Shown here: positions 17,272 through 28,084 of the stretch, one piece after another
How the letters are laid out: each line of letters begins with the position of its first letter
Position numbering within the stretch: position 1 is the first letter of the stretch
Made by a program: the position numbers and the translations under genes
The notes under the pieces: generated by a model
Told to the model about the DNA's origin: nothing
Database searches by the model: none
The model's input: only the letters and a program-made list of their open reading frames with translations
Assembly: GCA_026987955.1 (NCBI GenBank)
Contig: JALSME010000049.1
Span: forward strand, 1 to 34,472
Direction of reading: 5' to 3'
Origin: Sulfurospirillum sp.
Lineage (GTDB): Bacteria > Campylobacterota > Campylobacteria > Campylobacterales > Sulfurospirillaceae
DNA: 34,472 nucleotides

Positions 17272-18485
17272 GAATACTTCTTTTTGTACTAGCTATTCAC
17301 TTTGCACTTTTTTCTGCAGGGATTGATTCAAAAATAGATAAAAATAAAAAAACTTTAAAATCAAAAAGTAGAGTTGAAAGAGATATAAATAAAAAATTAA
17401 AAGATATTGCAAATGATATTATCAAAGAGGAAAAAAATCTATCTAATATTAAAATACAGATAAATAATTTAGGAAAAACCATAGCTAGAAATAGTAACTT
17501 GGTTAAAGATAAAGAGGTGAATTTAAAAGACCTTGCTACACAAAATATGAAACTTATTAAAAGTAAAAAAAATCTTGAAAAAAAGATTGTAAAGTTAATT
17601 GCAGAAGATTTTTCATTTTATTTAGTTAGCGATAAAGGGTATCAAGATTCTGCTGATAATATTTTAGTTGAAGAAGCGGTTGATAAAATTGGTGTCATTA
17701 TGCAAAAGGAGTTTTCAAAACTATCTTCGGATTATAATAAGATAAATAAGAAAATAGATATACAAAACTCACAAATTAAAGATATTAAAACCTCAATTAA
17801 AAACCTTAAAGAAAAAAAGAAAAAATATGCATCTTTAAAAATCTCTAAAGAGAGGAGTATCAAAAAATTAAATTTACAAAAAAAGCTGTATAAAAAGAGA
17901 CTTTATAGAGTAGAAAGAGAGAGAAATGAGCTTAGAGCAACTTTAAAAAAACTAAAAATTATCAGAGATAAAGAGAATGAAAAAGAGAAGAAAAAACGAC
18001 TTGCAGCTATTAAAAAGGCGCAAAAAAATTCACATATAAATGGTAAAATGACAGTGAGGCAAATAGGTTCATCCTATCAGAGTAGTCGAGTAAAAAAGTA
18101 TAGAGGTAAAAAGACAATCGCTCCATTGGATAACTTTGTAGTTAAGAGAAAGTTTGGTAGATATACAGATCCAATTTATAATATAAAAATTTTTAATGAA
18201 TCGGTAATTTTAACTTCAAAAACAAAAAATGCAAAAGTTAAAAATGTCTTAAAAGGTAAAGTTGTTTATGCAAAAGATACAGCTATTTTAGATAAAGTTG
18301 TTATTATAGAAAATAGTTATGGTATTCATACTATTTATGCACATCTTTCAAAAATCGCTCCAACAATCAAAGTAGGCAAAAAAATTAAAAAAGGTTATGT
18401 AATCGGTAGAGTAGAGGATGATCTCTCTTTTGAGGTTACACAGAAGAGTTATCATATAAATCCTTTAGAGTTGATAAGATACTAA
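17268..18485 (+). CDS. EnvC-like coiled-coil protein with degenerate LytM (M23) domain
   Basis: Signal peptide, long Lys/Glu coiled coil, C-terminal VVIIENSYGIHTIYAHLSKIAPTIKVGKKIKKGYVIGRVEDDLSFEV; ATGA overlap with ftsX. Confidence 0.85.
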   Translation: MRILLFVLAIHFALFSAGIDSKIDKNKKTLKSKSRVERDINKKLKDIANDIIKEEKNLSNIKIQINNLGKTIARNSNLVKDKEVNLKDLATQNMKLIKSKKNLEKKIVKLIAEDFSFYLVSDKGYQDSADNILVEEAVDKIGVIMQKEFSKLSSDYNKINKKIDIQNSQIKDIKTSIKNLKEKKKKYASLKISKERSIKKLNLQKKLYKKRLYRVERERNELRATLKKLKIIRDKENEKEKKKRLAAIKKAQKNSHINGKMTVRQIGSSYQSSRVKKYRGKKTIAPLDNFVVKRKFGRYTDPIYNIKIFNESVILTSKTKNAKVKNVLKGKVVYAKDTAILDKVVIIENSYGIHTIYAHLSKIAPTIKVGKKIKKGYVIGRVEDDLSFEVTQKSYHINPLELIRY

Positions 18486-18497
18486 GGTATTTTATTG

Positions 18498-19246
<749 letters not shown>

Positions 19247-19465
19247 ATGAGAACAGAAAAAATAACAGCAAAAGCACTACAGTTTGTAGGAGATGATAGA
19301 TATAAATTAGCACTACTTGTAGCAAAGCGTGCTGGACAGTTAGCAAATGGAGCAGAGCCATTAGTTAAAAATATTGATTCGGATAGTAAATTTACCGATA
19401 TTGCTCTTTTGGAAATCGCAGAAGGTAAAGTTTCTATAGAGTCATTTTTACAAAAAGAAGAGTAA
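19247..19465 (+). CDS. rpoZ: RNA polymerase omega subunit
   Basis: MRTEKITAKALQFVGDDRYKLALLVAKRAGQLANGAEPLV, 72 aa. Confidence 0.92.
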   Translation: MRTEKITAKALQFVGDDRYKLALLVAKRAGQLANGAEPLVKNIDSDSKFTDIALLEIAEGKVSIESFLQKEE

Positions 19466-19473
19466 ACTTAGGG

Positions 19474-21633
19474 GTGGAACAGTTAATAGAGCGTGTTAAT
19501 TCTTGTAAGAATGTTGAAGATGCAATTAAACTTCTATATGATTTTGTTCCCAAAACAGAACATATAGAAAAAGCTCTATCTTTCACGCAAACAAAGCACA
19601 AAGGACAGTTTAGAAAGAGTGGAGAGGCATATGCTATACACCCTATTTTAGTCTCTACTTTTGTTGCATATATGGGTGGTGGAGAGGATATGATAATAGC
19701 CTCTTTACTCCACGATGTAGTAGAAGATACATGCTGCTCTATAGATGAAGTTTCTTTAGAATTTAATAATGAAGTTGCCCATCTAGTTGAGGGTTTAACT
19801 AAAATCATGGAGATAAGGGATAGTGAATTAATCCCATCTACTTCAGATGAAAAGATGATATCTTCAGCACTTAGTTTTAGAAAAATGCTTTTAGCCTCTA
19901 CTAATGATATACGAGTATTAGTGATTAAACTTTGTGATAGATTACACAATATGCTTACACTTGACTCTCTAAGCAAAGCAAAACAGATAAGAATTAGTGA
20001 AGAAACTATAGTAGTATATGGACCAATTGCACATAGATTAGGTATATCTTCTATTAAAAATAAATTAGAAGATTTAAGTTTTAAGTATGTACTTCCTAAT
20101 GAATATAAAAAGATAGATGACTATATACAAGAGCACTCACAACAACTGCAGCTTAGATTAAATCATTTTACATCTAAAACTAAAACTCTTATGCTTACTA
20201 ATGGATTTAGTGAAAATGATTTTGAAATTGAGAAAAGAGTAAAACACTATTACTCTATTTACCTTAAATTACAAAGAAAAGGTGTATCAATTGAAGAGGT
20301 TCTTGATATGCTAGCAATTCGTGTTATAGTAAATCAACCTATTGATTGTTATCGCGTACTTGGTATAATTCATCAAAATTTTAATCCTTTAATATCAAGA
20401 TTTAAAGATTATATTGCTATTCCTAAAGAGAATGGGTATCAAACAATTCATACAACTGTTTTTGATAACAAGTCTATTATAGAATCTCAAATTAGAACAA
20501 GAGATATGCACAAAACTGCAGAGTTTGGAGTTGCAGCCCATTGGAAGTATAAAAGTGGAGGATTGAATCCAAAACTAGAGTGGCTAAATGATTTTAAAGC
20601 ACAAGATGATAGTAGTGAAGATATTGAAGAGTTTTATGAAATTGCAAAAGATAATTTATATAGTGAGGATATAGCTGTGTTTTCTCCAAAGGGAGATATC
20701 TTTACACTACCTCGTGGAGCAACTGTTTTGGATTTTGCATATGAAGTTCATACAGAGGTTGGCATATATGCACAAAAAGCCTATGTCAATAAACAAAGAA
20801 CACCATTTCTTACCGAGCTTAAAAATGGCGATATTGTAAGAATTATTACATCAGATGAACCTCAATACAGGTGTAGTTGGGTCAATAGTGTAAAAACTGG
20901 TAAAGCAAGAAATGCAATAGCAGTAAATTGTAGACAAAAAATGAAAGAGATAAACTACAAAGTTGCAATTTCACTTCTTACTTCAGTGTTTAATGTAAAA
21001 GAAAGAAAGTTAAAGCAGTGGATTGAGAAAGAGAATATAGATAATAAAATATTTAGAATTGCAATTGACTCTGAGTATTTTAAAAATATAGTTAATGCAC
21101 TTAAAAAGTATCCAAAAAGTGATAAAATTTTATTTCCATTTTTTAATATAGATAGATACAACATAAAGAAACAGAAGTTTGACAATATAGTAATTTACTC
21201 AAATCAAAATATTTCAAATGTTCTTTTTGATTATTGTTGTCACCCAAAAAGAGGTGACGATATAGTAGGCTTTAAAAAAGGTAGTAGTGTTATGGTTCAT
21301 CATAAGTTTTGCGAAAGAGCAGCTGCTTTGATGGAACAAAAAGACCAAATGATATTTGTCAAGTGGACAAGAGAGGCACCAGAAAGATATAAATTGATAG
21401 TTAGTTTAGAAAACAAAAGAGGCTCTTTAGCAACTTTTTTACAATATTTAGCTAAAATGCAAATCAATCTTATAACCATTGAGTTAGGCAAGTCAGAAGA
21501 GGGTCATGCTGATTTCTTTGAAATGATACTTGAACTCCCTGATAAAAATATTGAGTTAGCAAGAGAAAAATTAAAAACAAAATATAAAATTATTGATTTT
21601 GTATCAGTAAATGATGTATATAAAATAGTATAG
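19474..21633 (+). CDS. spoT: Bifunctional (p)ppGpp synthetase/hydrolase (RelA/SpoT)
   Basis: HD motif ASLLHDVVEDT, synthetase RFKDYIAIPKENGYQTIHTTVF, TGS and ACT domains; GTG start. Confidence 0.96.
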   Translation: MEQLIERVNSCKNVEDAIKLLYDFVPKTEHIEKALSFTQTKHKGQFRKSGEAYAIHPILVSTFVAYMGGGEDMIIASLLHDVVEDTCCSIDEVSLEFNNEVAHLVEGLTKIMEIRDSELIPSTSDEKMISSALSFRKMLLASTNDIRVLVIKLCDRLHNMLTLDSLSKAKQIRISEETIVVYGPIAHRLGISSIKNKLEDLSFKYVLPNEYKKIDDYIQEHSQQLQLRLNHFTSKTKTLMLTNGFSENDFEIEKRVKHYYSIYLKLQRKGVSIEEVLDMLAIRVIVNQPIDCYRVLGIIHQNFNPLISRFKDYIAIPKENGYQTIHTTVFDNKSIIESQIRTRDMHKTAEFGVAAHWKYKSGGLNPKLEWLNDFKAQDDSSEDIEEFYEIAKDNLYSEDIAVFSPKGDIFTLPRGATVLDFAYEVHTEVGIYAQKAYVNKQRTPFLTELKNGDIVRIITSDEPQYRCSWVNSVKTGKARNAIAVNCRQKMKEINYKVAISLLTSVFNVKERKLKQWIEKENIDNKIFRIAIDSEYFKNIVNALKKYPKSDKILFPFFNIDRYNIKKQKFDNIVIYSNQNISNVLFDYCCHPKRGDDIVGFKKGSSVMVHHKFCERAAALMEQKDQMIFVKWTREAPERYKLIVSLENKRGSLATFLQYLAKMQINLITIELGKSEEGHADFFEMILELPDKNIELAREKLKTKYKIIDFVSVNDVYKIV

Positions 21634-21640
21634 GATAGTA

Positions 21641-22840
21641 ATGATAAAAGAAGCAATAAACGAAATTAAAAGAGGCGTAGCAGAGATTATAGATATGGAG
21701 CGTATTGAGATACTTTTAAAAGAGTATTTTGAGAGTGGCAAGAACTATTATGTAAAGGCAGGATTTGATCCAACAGCTCCTGATTTGCACTTAGGTCACA
21801 CAGTTTTACTTCAAAAGATGGCAGTTTTACAAAAATATGGTGCTATTGTACAGTTTTTAATTGGTGACTTTACAGGAATGATTGGTGATCCAACGGGAAA
21901 AAATGAAACAAGAAAAAAGTTAGATCGCAATACTGTACTTAAAAATGCAGAGAGTTACAAAACACAAGTTTTTAAGGTATTAGATCCCAAAAAAACTAAA
22001 GTAATGTTTAACTCTGAGTGGCTCGAAGAATTAGGTGCCGCTGGCATAATCGAGCTTACTACTACTTTTAATGTAGCTCGTATGCTAGAGCGTGAAGATT
22101 TTGAAAAGCGTTATAAATCACAAACTCCAATTTCGATTAGCGAATTTTTATATCCACTTCTTCAAGGCTATGATAGTGTAGCAATGAAGTGTGATATTGA
22201 AATGGGTGGAACGGATCAGAAGTTTAATCTTCTTATGGGAAGGCAACTTCAAAGAACTTACAATACAGGTAAAGAACAAGCAGTAGTAATGATGCCTCTT
22301 CTAGAAGGTCTTGATGGTGTAAATAAGATGAGTAAGTCTCTTGGTAACTATATTGGAGTGACTGATGCACCTAGTGATATGTTTGGAAAAATTTTAAGTA
22401 TTAGTGATGATTTGATGTGGAGATATTATGAGCTTTTAAGCTCTTTAAGCCTTGATGAAATTGCTACATGTAAAGCAGATGTTAAAAGTGGAAAACTTCA
22501 TCCAAAACTTGCAAAAGAGAATTTAGCTATCGAATTAGTTACTAGATACCACAATAAAGAAGAAGCTTTAAAAGCAAAAGAAGAGTTTAATAATGTTCAT
22601 AAGAAAAATGAGCTACCATCTGATATAAAAGAGTACAATATGGATGGACCGGTGTGGATTGCAAAGGCTTTGGTAGAGTGTAAAATATCTCCATCAACTT
22701 CACAATCAAGAAGAGATATAAAGCAAGGTGCGGTAAAGATAGATCAGGTTAAGTTAGCTGATGAACAGCTACAACTTAAAAGTGGTGAGTATGTGCTCCA
22801 AGTTGGAAAAAGAAAATTTGCTAAGTTAAAGGTAGTATAA
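21641..22840 (+). CDS. tyrS: Tyrosyl-tRNA synthetase
   Basis: AGFDPTAPDLHLGHTVLLQK, KMSKSLGNYIGV, C-terminal S4 domain. Confidence 0.97.
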   Translation: MIKEAINEIKRGVAEIIDMERIEILLKEYFESGKNYYVKAGFDPTAPDLHLGHTVLLQKMAVLQKYGAIVQFLIGDFTGMIGDPTGKNETRKKLDRNTVLKNAESYKTQVFKVLDPKKTKVMFNSEWLEELGAAGIIELTTTFNVARMLEREDFEKRYKSQTPISISEFLYPLLQGYDSVAMKCDIEMGGTDQKFNLLMGRQLQRTYNTGKEQAVVMMPLLEGLDGVNKMSKSLGNYIGVTDAPSDMFGKILSISDDLMWRYYELLSSLSLDEIATCKADVKSGKLHPKLAKENLAIELVTRYHNKEEALKAKEEFNNVHKKNELPSDIKEYNMDGPVWIAKALVECKISPSTSQSRRDIKQGAVKIDQVKLADEQLQLKSGEYVLQVGKRKFAKLKVV

Positions 22841-23938
22841 ATGTCATTTAAGCCATTGAAAATAGGTAAATATACGATAAAAAAACCAATAGTGCAAGGT
22901 GGTATGGGATTAGGAATTAGTTGGGATAAACTAGCTGGTACTGTAAGTAGCGAAGGTGGACTTGGTGTTATAAGCTCTGTAGGAACGGGCTACTACAAAG
23001 AAAGAAAATATAGTGCCAAAGATATCAATGACAGACCACTTCATGAGTCAAATTTTTATTCTACAGAAGGCTTAAGGGCAGTTATTGATAATGCAAGAAA
23101 AATTGCTGATGGTAACCCACTTGCGGTAAATATTCTTTATGCTAGTAATGATTATGAGAGAATTGCAAGAGATGCATGTGCCGCTGGAATTGATATAATC
23201 ATTACAGGTGCTGGACTTCCAACAAATATGCCAGAGTTTACAGAGGGTTATCCTGATGTTGCACTTGTGCCTATTGTTAGTTCTGCTAAAGCTCTTAAAA
23301 TTATCTGTAAAAGATGGACAAAAAGATATAACAGACTTCCAGATGCCATTGTAGTAGAGGGACCTTTGAGTGGTGGACACCAAGGTTTTACTTATGAGCA
23401 GTGTAAACAAGATGAGTATCAATTAGAAAATTTAATTAAGCCCATAAAAGAAGAGATTGCAAAGTGGGGAGATTTTCCTCTTATTGCTGCTGGTGGTGTT
23501 TGGGATAAAAATGATATTGAAAGAATGATGGAGCTTGGAGCAAACGGGGTTCAGATGGGAACTCGTTTTATAGGGACTCATGAGTGTGATGCACACGATA
23601 GTTTTAAAGAGGTTATCCTTACAGCTAAAGAAGAGGATATAAAGCTTTTAAAATCACCAGTAGGCTATCCTGCTCGTGGAGTTAGAACAAATCTAATTGA
23701 GCTTGTAGATAAAAGAGAAGGACCTGCAATTAAGTGTATTAGTAACTGTGTTGCACCTTGTCATCGTGGAGTTGAAGCTAAGGCTGTTGGTTATTGTATT
23801 GCAGATCGTCTCAGTGATGCATTTATGGGACGAAAAGATACAGGACTGTTTTTTACTGGAGCCAATGGATATAAACTAAAAGAGATTATAAGTGTCAAGG
23901 AACTTCTAAATAAGTTGATAAATGGCGAAGATAGTTAG
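22841..23938 (+). CDS. Nitronate monooxygenase / 2-nitropropane dioxygenase family FMN enzyme
   Basis: KKPIVQGGMGLGISWDKLAGTVSSEGGLGVIS, IAAGGVWDKNDIERMMELGANGVQMGTRF. Confidence 0.9.
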   Translation: MSFKPLKIGKYTIKKPIVQGGMGLGISWDKLAGTVSSEGGLGVISSVGTGYYKERKYSAKDINDRPLHESNFYSTEGLRAVIDNARKIADGNPLAVNILYASNDYERIARDACAAGIDIIITGAGLPTNMPEFTEGYPDVALVPIVSSAKALKIICKRWTKRYNRLPDAIVVEGPLSGGHQGFTYEQCKQDEYQLENLIKPIKEEIAKWGDFPLIAAGGVWDKNDIERMMELGANGVQMGTRFIGTHECDAHDSFKEVILTAKEEDIKLLKSPVGYPARGVRTNLIELVDKREGPAIKCISNCVAPCHRGVEAKAVGYCIADRLSDAFMGRKDTGLFFTGANGYKLKEIISVKELLNKLINGEDS

Positions 23939-25340
23939 ATTTGTATTTCTAGTTTTTTTTGCATGTAGTACACTTTATTCTGCTACAAACTATACAAAAG
24001 AGTTGCTATCCTATGATAGAAAGATAGCAACTTCAAATGATGATGAACTTTTGCGTGTTCATCACTCTTTAAAAAGTATCTATATTCATTCTATTGTTAG
24101 TAATGATAATAGACTAAAAAAAGAGGCATTAAAAAGGCTTGTTAAAACTGCTACTATTTTAGGATTAGATAACTCAGGTTACAAAAAAGAGTTAAAAACT
24201 TTAGAAAAGGCAAACTCAGCTAAACAAACAGTAATAAAACAGAAAACTGTTAAGAAAAAAGATATTAAAACAAAAAAAGTTGCTAAAAAAAGCAAATATC
24301 TACCAAATCTTCGCTCTATAATATATCGTAACGATAGATTAATTTTGAATTTTGATAAAAAAATTACAACTAAGAGTATAAAATCATTTCAACTGAAAAG
24401 TAAGAAAAGCTATAGAGAGGTCTTTGATATTAAGGCTATTTTGCCATTTATTCCAAATGTAAAAGTTCCTAATGAGCTTAAAGACTTGAGAATTGCACAA
24501 TACAATAGCAAAACTATGAGGGTAGTTTTTCAAAGAGATTCAATATTAAAATCAGATGTTAAACTAAAAGATACTCAAATAGAGATTTACTATGGTACTA
24601 AGAAGAGTAATGTAAAAAAAATTAAAATAGAAAAAAACTATGAAAAGTTTGTTAAATCACTACCTTCAAATAAGATAATAGTAATTGATGCAGGACATGG
24701 TGGTAGAGATGCAGGAGCAGTAGGAAGTAAGACAAAATATGAAAAGCATGCAGTTCTGCAGATTGCATTACGAACAGGAAAAATTTTAAAGAAAAGAGGA
24801 TATAAAGTTTACTATACAAGAAGTACTGATAAGTTTATAAAATTAAGAGATAGAACAAAATATGCAAATAGAAAAAATGCAGATCTTTTTATATCCATAC
24901 ATGCAAATGCGACAAAAAGAAAGTCTCTACACGGGGTAGAAACATTTTTTCTTTCGCCAGCAAGAAGTAAAAGAAGTAAAAATGTAGCAGCACTTGAAAA
25001 TAAATCTGATATTGATGAGATGAACTACTTTTCAAAGCAGACCTTTTTAAATGTTTTTAATAGAGAGAAGATAATTTTGGCAAATAAACTTGCACTAGAT
25101 GTTCAACAAGGTATGTTAAATCGTCTTAAAAGTAAGTATAGTAAAATTAGAGATGGTGGAGTTAGAGAAGCACCTTTTTGGGTTCTTGTTGGTGCACAAA
25201 TGCCTGCTATTTTAGTTGAAACTGGTTACATATCTAATCCTACTGAAAGAAAAAGGATTTTTAATTCTCATTATCAAAATCTCTTAGCAAGTGGTATTGC
25301 TGATGGTATAGATAGTTATTTTAGTAAAAGCGAATACTAG
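23922..25340 (+). CDS. amiC: N-acetylmuramoyl-L-alanine amidase (amidase_3, AmiC/AmiA)
   Basis: Signal peptide, IIVIDAGHGGRDAGAVG, LFISIHANATK, ILVETGYISNPTE. Confidence 0.9.
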   Translation: MAKIVRFVFLVFFACSTLYSATNYTKELLSYDRKIATSNDDELLRVHHSLKSIYIHSIVSNDNRLKKEALKRLVKTATILGLDNSGYKKELKTLEKANSAKQTVIKQKTVKKKDIKTKKVAKKSKYLPNLRSIIYRNDRLILNFDKKITTKSIKSFQLKSKKSYREVFDIKAILPFIPNVKVPNELKDLRIAQYNSKTMRVVFQRDSILKSDVKLKDTQIEIYYGTKKSNVKKIKIEKNYEKFVKSLPSNKIIVIDAGHGGRDAGAVGSKTKYEKHAVLQIALRTGKILKKRGYKVYYTRSTDKFIKLRDRTKYANRKNADLFISIHANATKRKSLHGVETFFLSPARSKRSKNVAALENKSDIDEMNYFSKQTFLNVFNREKIILANKLALDVQQGMLNRLKSKYSKIRDGGVREAPFWVLVGAQMPAILVETGYISNPTERKRIFNSHYQNLLASGIADGIDSYFSKSEY

Positions 25341-25341
25341 C

Positions 25342-26736
25342 ATGCAAAAAAAGTATAAGTTTCAGCTAGGATCTAAGACATATGCTTTTGAAAATCTTGT
25401 AGAGGTCATGGCAAAAGCTACACCAAAAAGATCTGGAGATGAGCTTGCTGGAGTTGCTGCCATATCTGAGGAGGAAAGAGTAGTTGCACAGATGCTATTG
25501 AGCGAAGTTCCTCTAAAAACATTTTTATGTGAACATCTTGTAGCCTATGAAGATGATGAAGTTACGAGGCTTATAGTTGAAAATCATGACCTTGAAGCGT
25601 TTGAGCCAATTTCGCATCTTTGTGTGGGAGATTTGAGAGACTGGTTACTTAGTGATTACACTAGCATTGAAATGATACAAGATATTAAGATGGGATTAAC
25701 TCCTGAGATGGTTGCAGCAGTATCAAAAATCATGAGAAATCAAGATTTAATAATAGTAGCAAAAAAATGTGAAGTAATTAGCTCTTTTAGAAATACAATT
25801 GGTTTAAAAAATAGACTCTCAACAAGACTTCAACCAAATCATCCTACAGATGATGTTTCAGGAATTGCAGCAAGTATATTAGATGGTCTTATGTATGGAA
25901 GTGGTGATGCTGTTATTGGCATTAACCCTGCTAGTGACAATATCAAACAAGCTACTAAGCTTTTAAATTTAATAGATGAAATTATATCCAAATATGACAT
26001 ACCAACTCAGTCTTCAGTTTTAACTCATGTGACAAATACAATTGAGATGATAGAAAAAAATGCTCCTGTAGATTTGGTATTTCAATCTATTGGTGGAACA
26101 GAAGCAACTAATAGTAGTTTCGGTTTTAATTTATCAATTTTAAAAGAGGCACAAGATGCTGCTCTTAGTTTAAAAAGAGGAACAGTTGGAAATAGTGTTA
26201 TGTACTTTGAAACTGGTCAAGGAAGTTCACTCTCTGCAAATGCACATCATGGACTAGACCAGCAAACATGCGAAGTAAGAGCATATGCAGTTGCAAGAAA
26301 ATTTAACCCACTTCTAATCAATACAGTGGTTGGTTTTATCGGTCCTGAGTATCTTTATGATGGAAAAGAGATTACAAGGGCAGGTCTAGAAGACCACTTT
26401 TGTGGTAAATTACTTGGACTTCCAATGGGTTGTGATATATGCTATACAAATCATGCACAGGTAGATCAAGATGATATGGATAACCTTTTGACACTTCTTG
26501 GTGTTGCAGGGTGTAATTTTATTATGGGTATTCCCGGGTCTGATGATATTATGTTGAATTATCAAACTACATCTTTTCATGATGCACTCTATATTAGAAG
26601 AGTATTAAATCTTCGCCCAGCTCCAGAGTTTGAAAAATGGTTAGAAAAAATGCAAATTTTCACTGATACTAATAAATTTGTGCTAAATGATAAAATGGCA
26701 GTTGGCTTTTCAAATTTACTTAAAGAGACATTATGA
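25342..26736 (+). CDS. eutB: Ethanolamine ammonia-lyase heavy chain
   Basis: LSTRLQPNHPTDDVSGIAASILDGLMYGSGDAVIGINPASDN, EATNSSFGFNLSILKEA, FETGQGSSLSANAHHG. Confidence 0.96.
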   Translation: MQKKYKFQLGSKTYAFENLVEVMAKATPKRSGDELAGVAAISEEERVVAQMLLSEVPLKTFLCEHLVAYEDDEVTRLIVENHDLEAFEPISHLCVGDLRDWLLSDYTSIEMIQDIKMGLTPEMVAAVSKIMRNQDLIIVAKKCEVISSFRNTIGLKNRLSTRLQPNHPTDDVSGIAASILDGLMYGSGDAVIGINPASDNIKQATKLLNLIDEIISKYDIPTQSSVLTHVTNTIEMIEKNAPVDLVFQSIGGTEATNSSFGFNLSILKEAQDAALSLKRGTVGNSVMYFETGQGSSLSANAHHGLDQQTCEVRAYAVARKFNPLLINTVVGFIGPEYLYDGKEITRAGLEDHFCGKLLGLPMGCDICYTNHAQVDQDDMDNLLTLLGVAGCNFIMGIPGSDDIMLNYQTTSFHDALYIRRVLNLRPAPEFEKWLEKMQIFTDTNKFVLNDKMAVGFSNLLKETL

Positions 26737-26763
26737 GTGTTCTTACTGTACAGTGGTCTCATT

Positions 26764-27534
26764 ATGAGTGATATTGTAGTCAAAAATGACTGGGATGTTC
26801 TTCGAAAATATACAGCAGCTAGGATTGGTTTAGGAAGAACTGGGATTAGTTTGCCAACAAAACAGACTCTTGCATTTGCATTAGATCATGCAAGAGCTAG
26901 AGATGCAGTATATCTTAACTTGGATACAAATGTATTAGAAAAACAATTGGAAAATTTAGAATTTAGTACAATAAAATTAAACTCTAAAGCTAAAAATAGA
27001 GAGACTTACTTACAAAGACCAGATTTAGGAAGAGAGCTCGATGAGACTTCTGCAAAATTGTTAGAAAAAAAGGTTTATGATTTAGTATTTGTGATTGCAG
27101 ATGGTCTATCTTCAAGAGCTATTCATGATAATGCAGTAAATTTCATATCTAGTTTATCGGCTAAATTAGAGGCAGACACAAGAGAGTGGAGTATAGCCCC
27201 AATATGTATAGTAAAACAAGGAAGAGTTGCAATTGGTGATGAAATTGGTCAGAGGCTAGATGCTAAAATAGTGGTTGTACTCATTGGTGAAAGACCAGGA
27301 CTTAGTTCACCAGATAGTTTGGGGTTTTATATGACATGGAACCCACAAGTAGGGCTAAAAGATTCAAGTCGTAACTGTATATCAAATATTAGATCAGAAG
27401 GTTTGTCATATGATGAAGCATCAAATAAAGCACTATATCTAATAACAAAATCAACAGAGTTAGAACTCTCAGGAGTAAATTTGAAAGAGAGAAGTGCTGA
27501 GGAAATTACATGTAGAGCATCTATTGAGCAATAA
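26764..27534 (+). CDS. eutC: Ethanolamine ammonia-lyase light chain
   Basis: TAARIGLGRTGISLPTKQTLAFALDHARARDAV, GERPGLSSPDSLGFYMTWNP. Confidence 0.96.
   Translation: MSDIVVKNDWDVLRKYTAARIGLGRTGISLPTKQTLAFALDHARARDAVYLNLDTNVLEKQLENLEFSTIKLNSKAKNRETYLQRPDLGRELDETSAKLLEKKVYDLVFVIADGLSSRAIHDNAVNFISSLSAKLEADTREWSIAPICIVKQGRVAIGDEIGQRLDAKIVVVLIGERPGLSSPDSLGFYMTWNPQVGLKDSSRNCISNIRSEGLSYDEASNKALYLITKSTELELSGVNLKERSAEEITCRASIEQ
27507..27517 (+). repeat. TACATGTAGAG dispersed motif, copy near the eutC 3' end
   Basis: Exact 11-mer, 17 nt before the eutC stop-codon end, beside the convergent eutC/adk overlap. Confidence 0.7.
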
Positions 27535-28084
27535 ACTTTTTCATATCATTAACCACAGACTCAATATCTCTTTCGCCATCTATTTTGTGTAGCAGTTTTT
27601 TAGACTCATAAAATTTCTGAATATTTTTAAGAGGTTCAGTATAAATTCTCATACGGTTTTTAAAAACTTCTATGTTGTCATCATCTCCACGATTTCGTCC
27701 AAGAACTCTGTTCATCGCTACTTTTTCACTAACTACTACTTCTATAACGGCCTTTAGAACTATATTTGGTTCCTTCTTTAGTACACTATCAAGCCCCATC
27801 ATCTGCTCATCACTTCTTGGGTAGCCATCTATAAGGATAGTGCTACATGTAGAGCCATTGATAGCTTTTACTATGGTATCAAGTGCAACTTCAACAGGTA
27901 CAAGCTCACCTGCACTCATGCGTTTACCTATAATTTTGCCAAGTTCGCTACCACTTGCCACTTCAGCACGAAGAAGCTCACCAGTTGAGTAGTGAGCTAT
28001 GTTTTCGTCATGCTCTGCAATAATCTGGGCATCGGTAGTCTTACCACTACCAGGTGCTCCTATGATTAAAAAGAGATTTTTCAT
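27521..28084 (-). CDS. adk: Adenylate kinase (short form)
   Basis: IGAPGSGKTTDAQIIAE, YSTGELLRAE, ILIDGYPRS, NRVLGRNRGDDD. Confidence 0.92.
   Translation of the reverse strand: MKNLFLIIGAPGSGKTTDAQIIAEHDENIAHYSTGELLRAEVASGSELGKIIGKRMSAGELVPVEVALDTIVKAINGSTCSTILIDGYPRSDEQMMGLDSVLKKEPNIVLKAVIEVVVSEKVAMNRVLGRNRGDDDNIEVFKNRMRIYTEPLKNIQKFYESKKLLHKIDGERDIESVVNDMKKFIAQ
27844..27854 (+). repeat. TACATGTAGAG dispersed motif, copy within adk
   Basis: Exact 11-mer match on + strand. Confidence 0.7.

Noticed and set aside
19434-19976. 180-aa minus-strand ORF opposite spoT
   Set aside because: Antisense to well-conserved SpoT HD-domain coding sequence; no recognisable protein.
22465-22475. TACATGTAAAG in tyrS, resembling the dispersed motif
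   Set aside because: One mismatch to TACATGTAGAG; not counted as a copy, though it could be a degenerate one.
24225-24300. Lys-codon-rich A-tract in the amidase gene
   Set aside because: Explained by a basic linker after the signal peptide region; no frame disruption seen.
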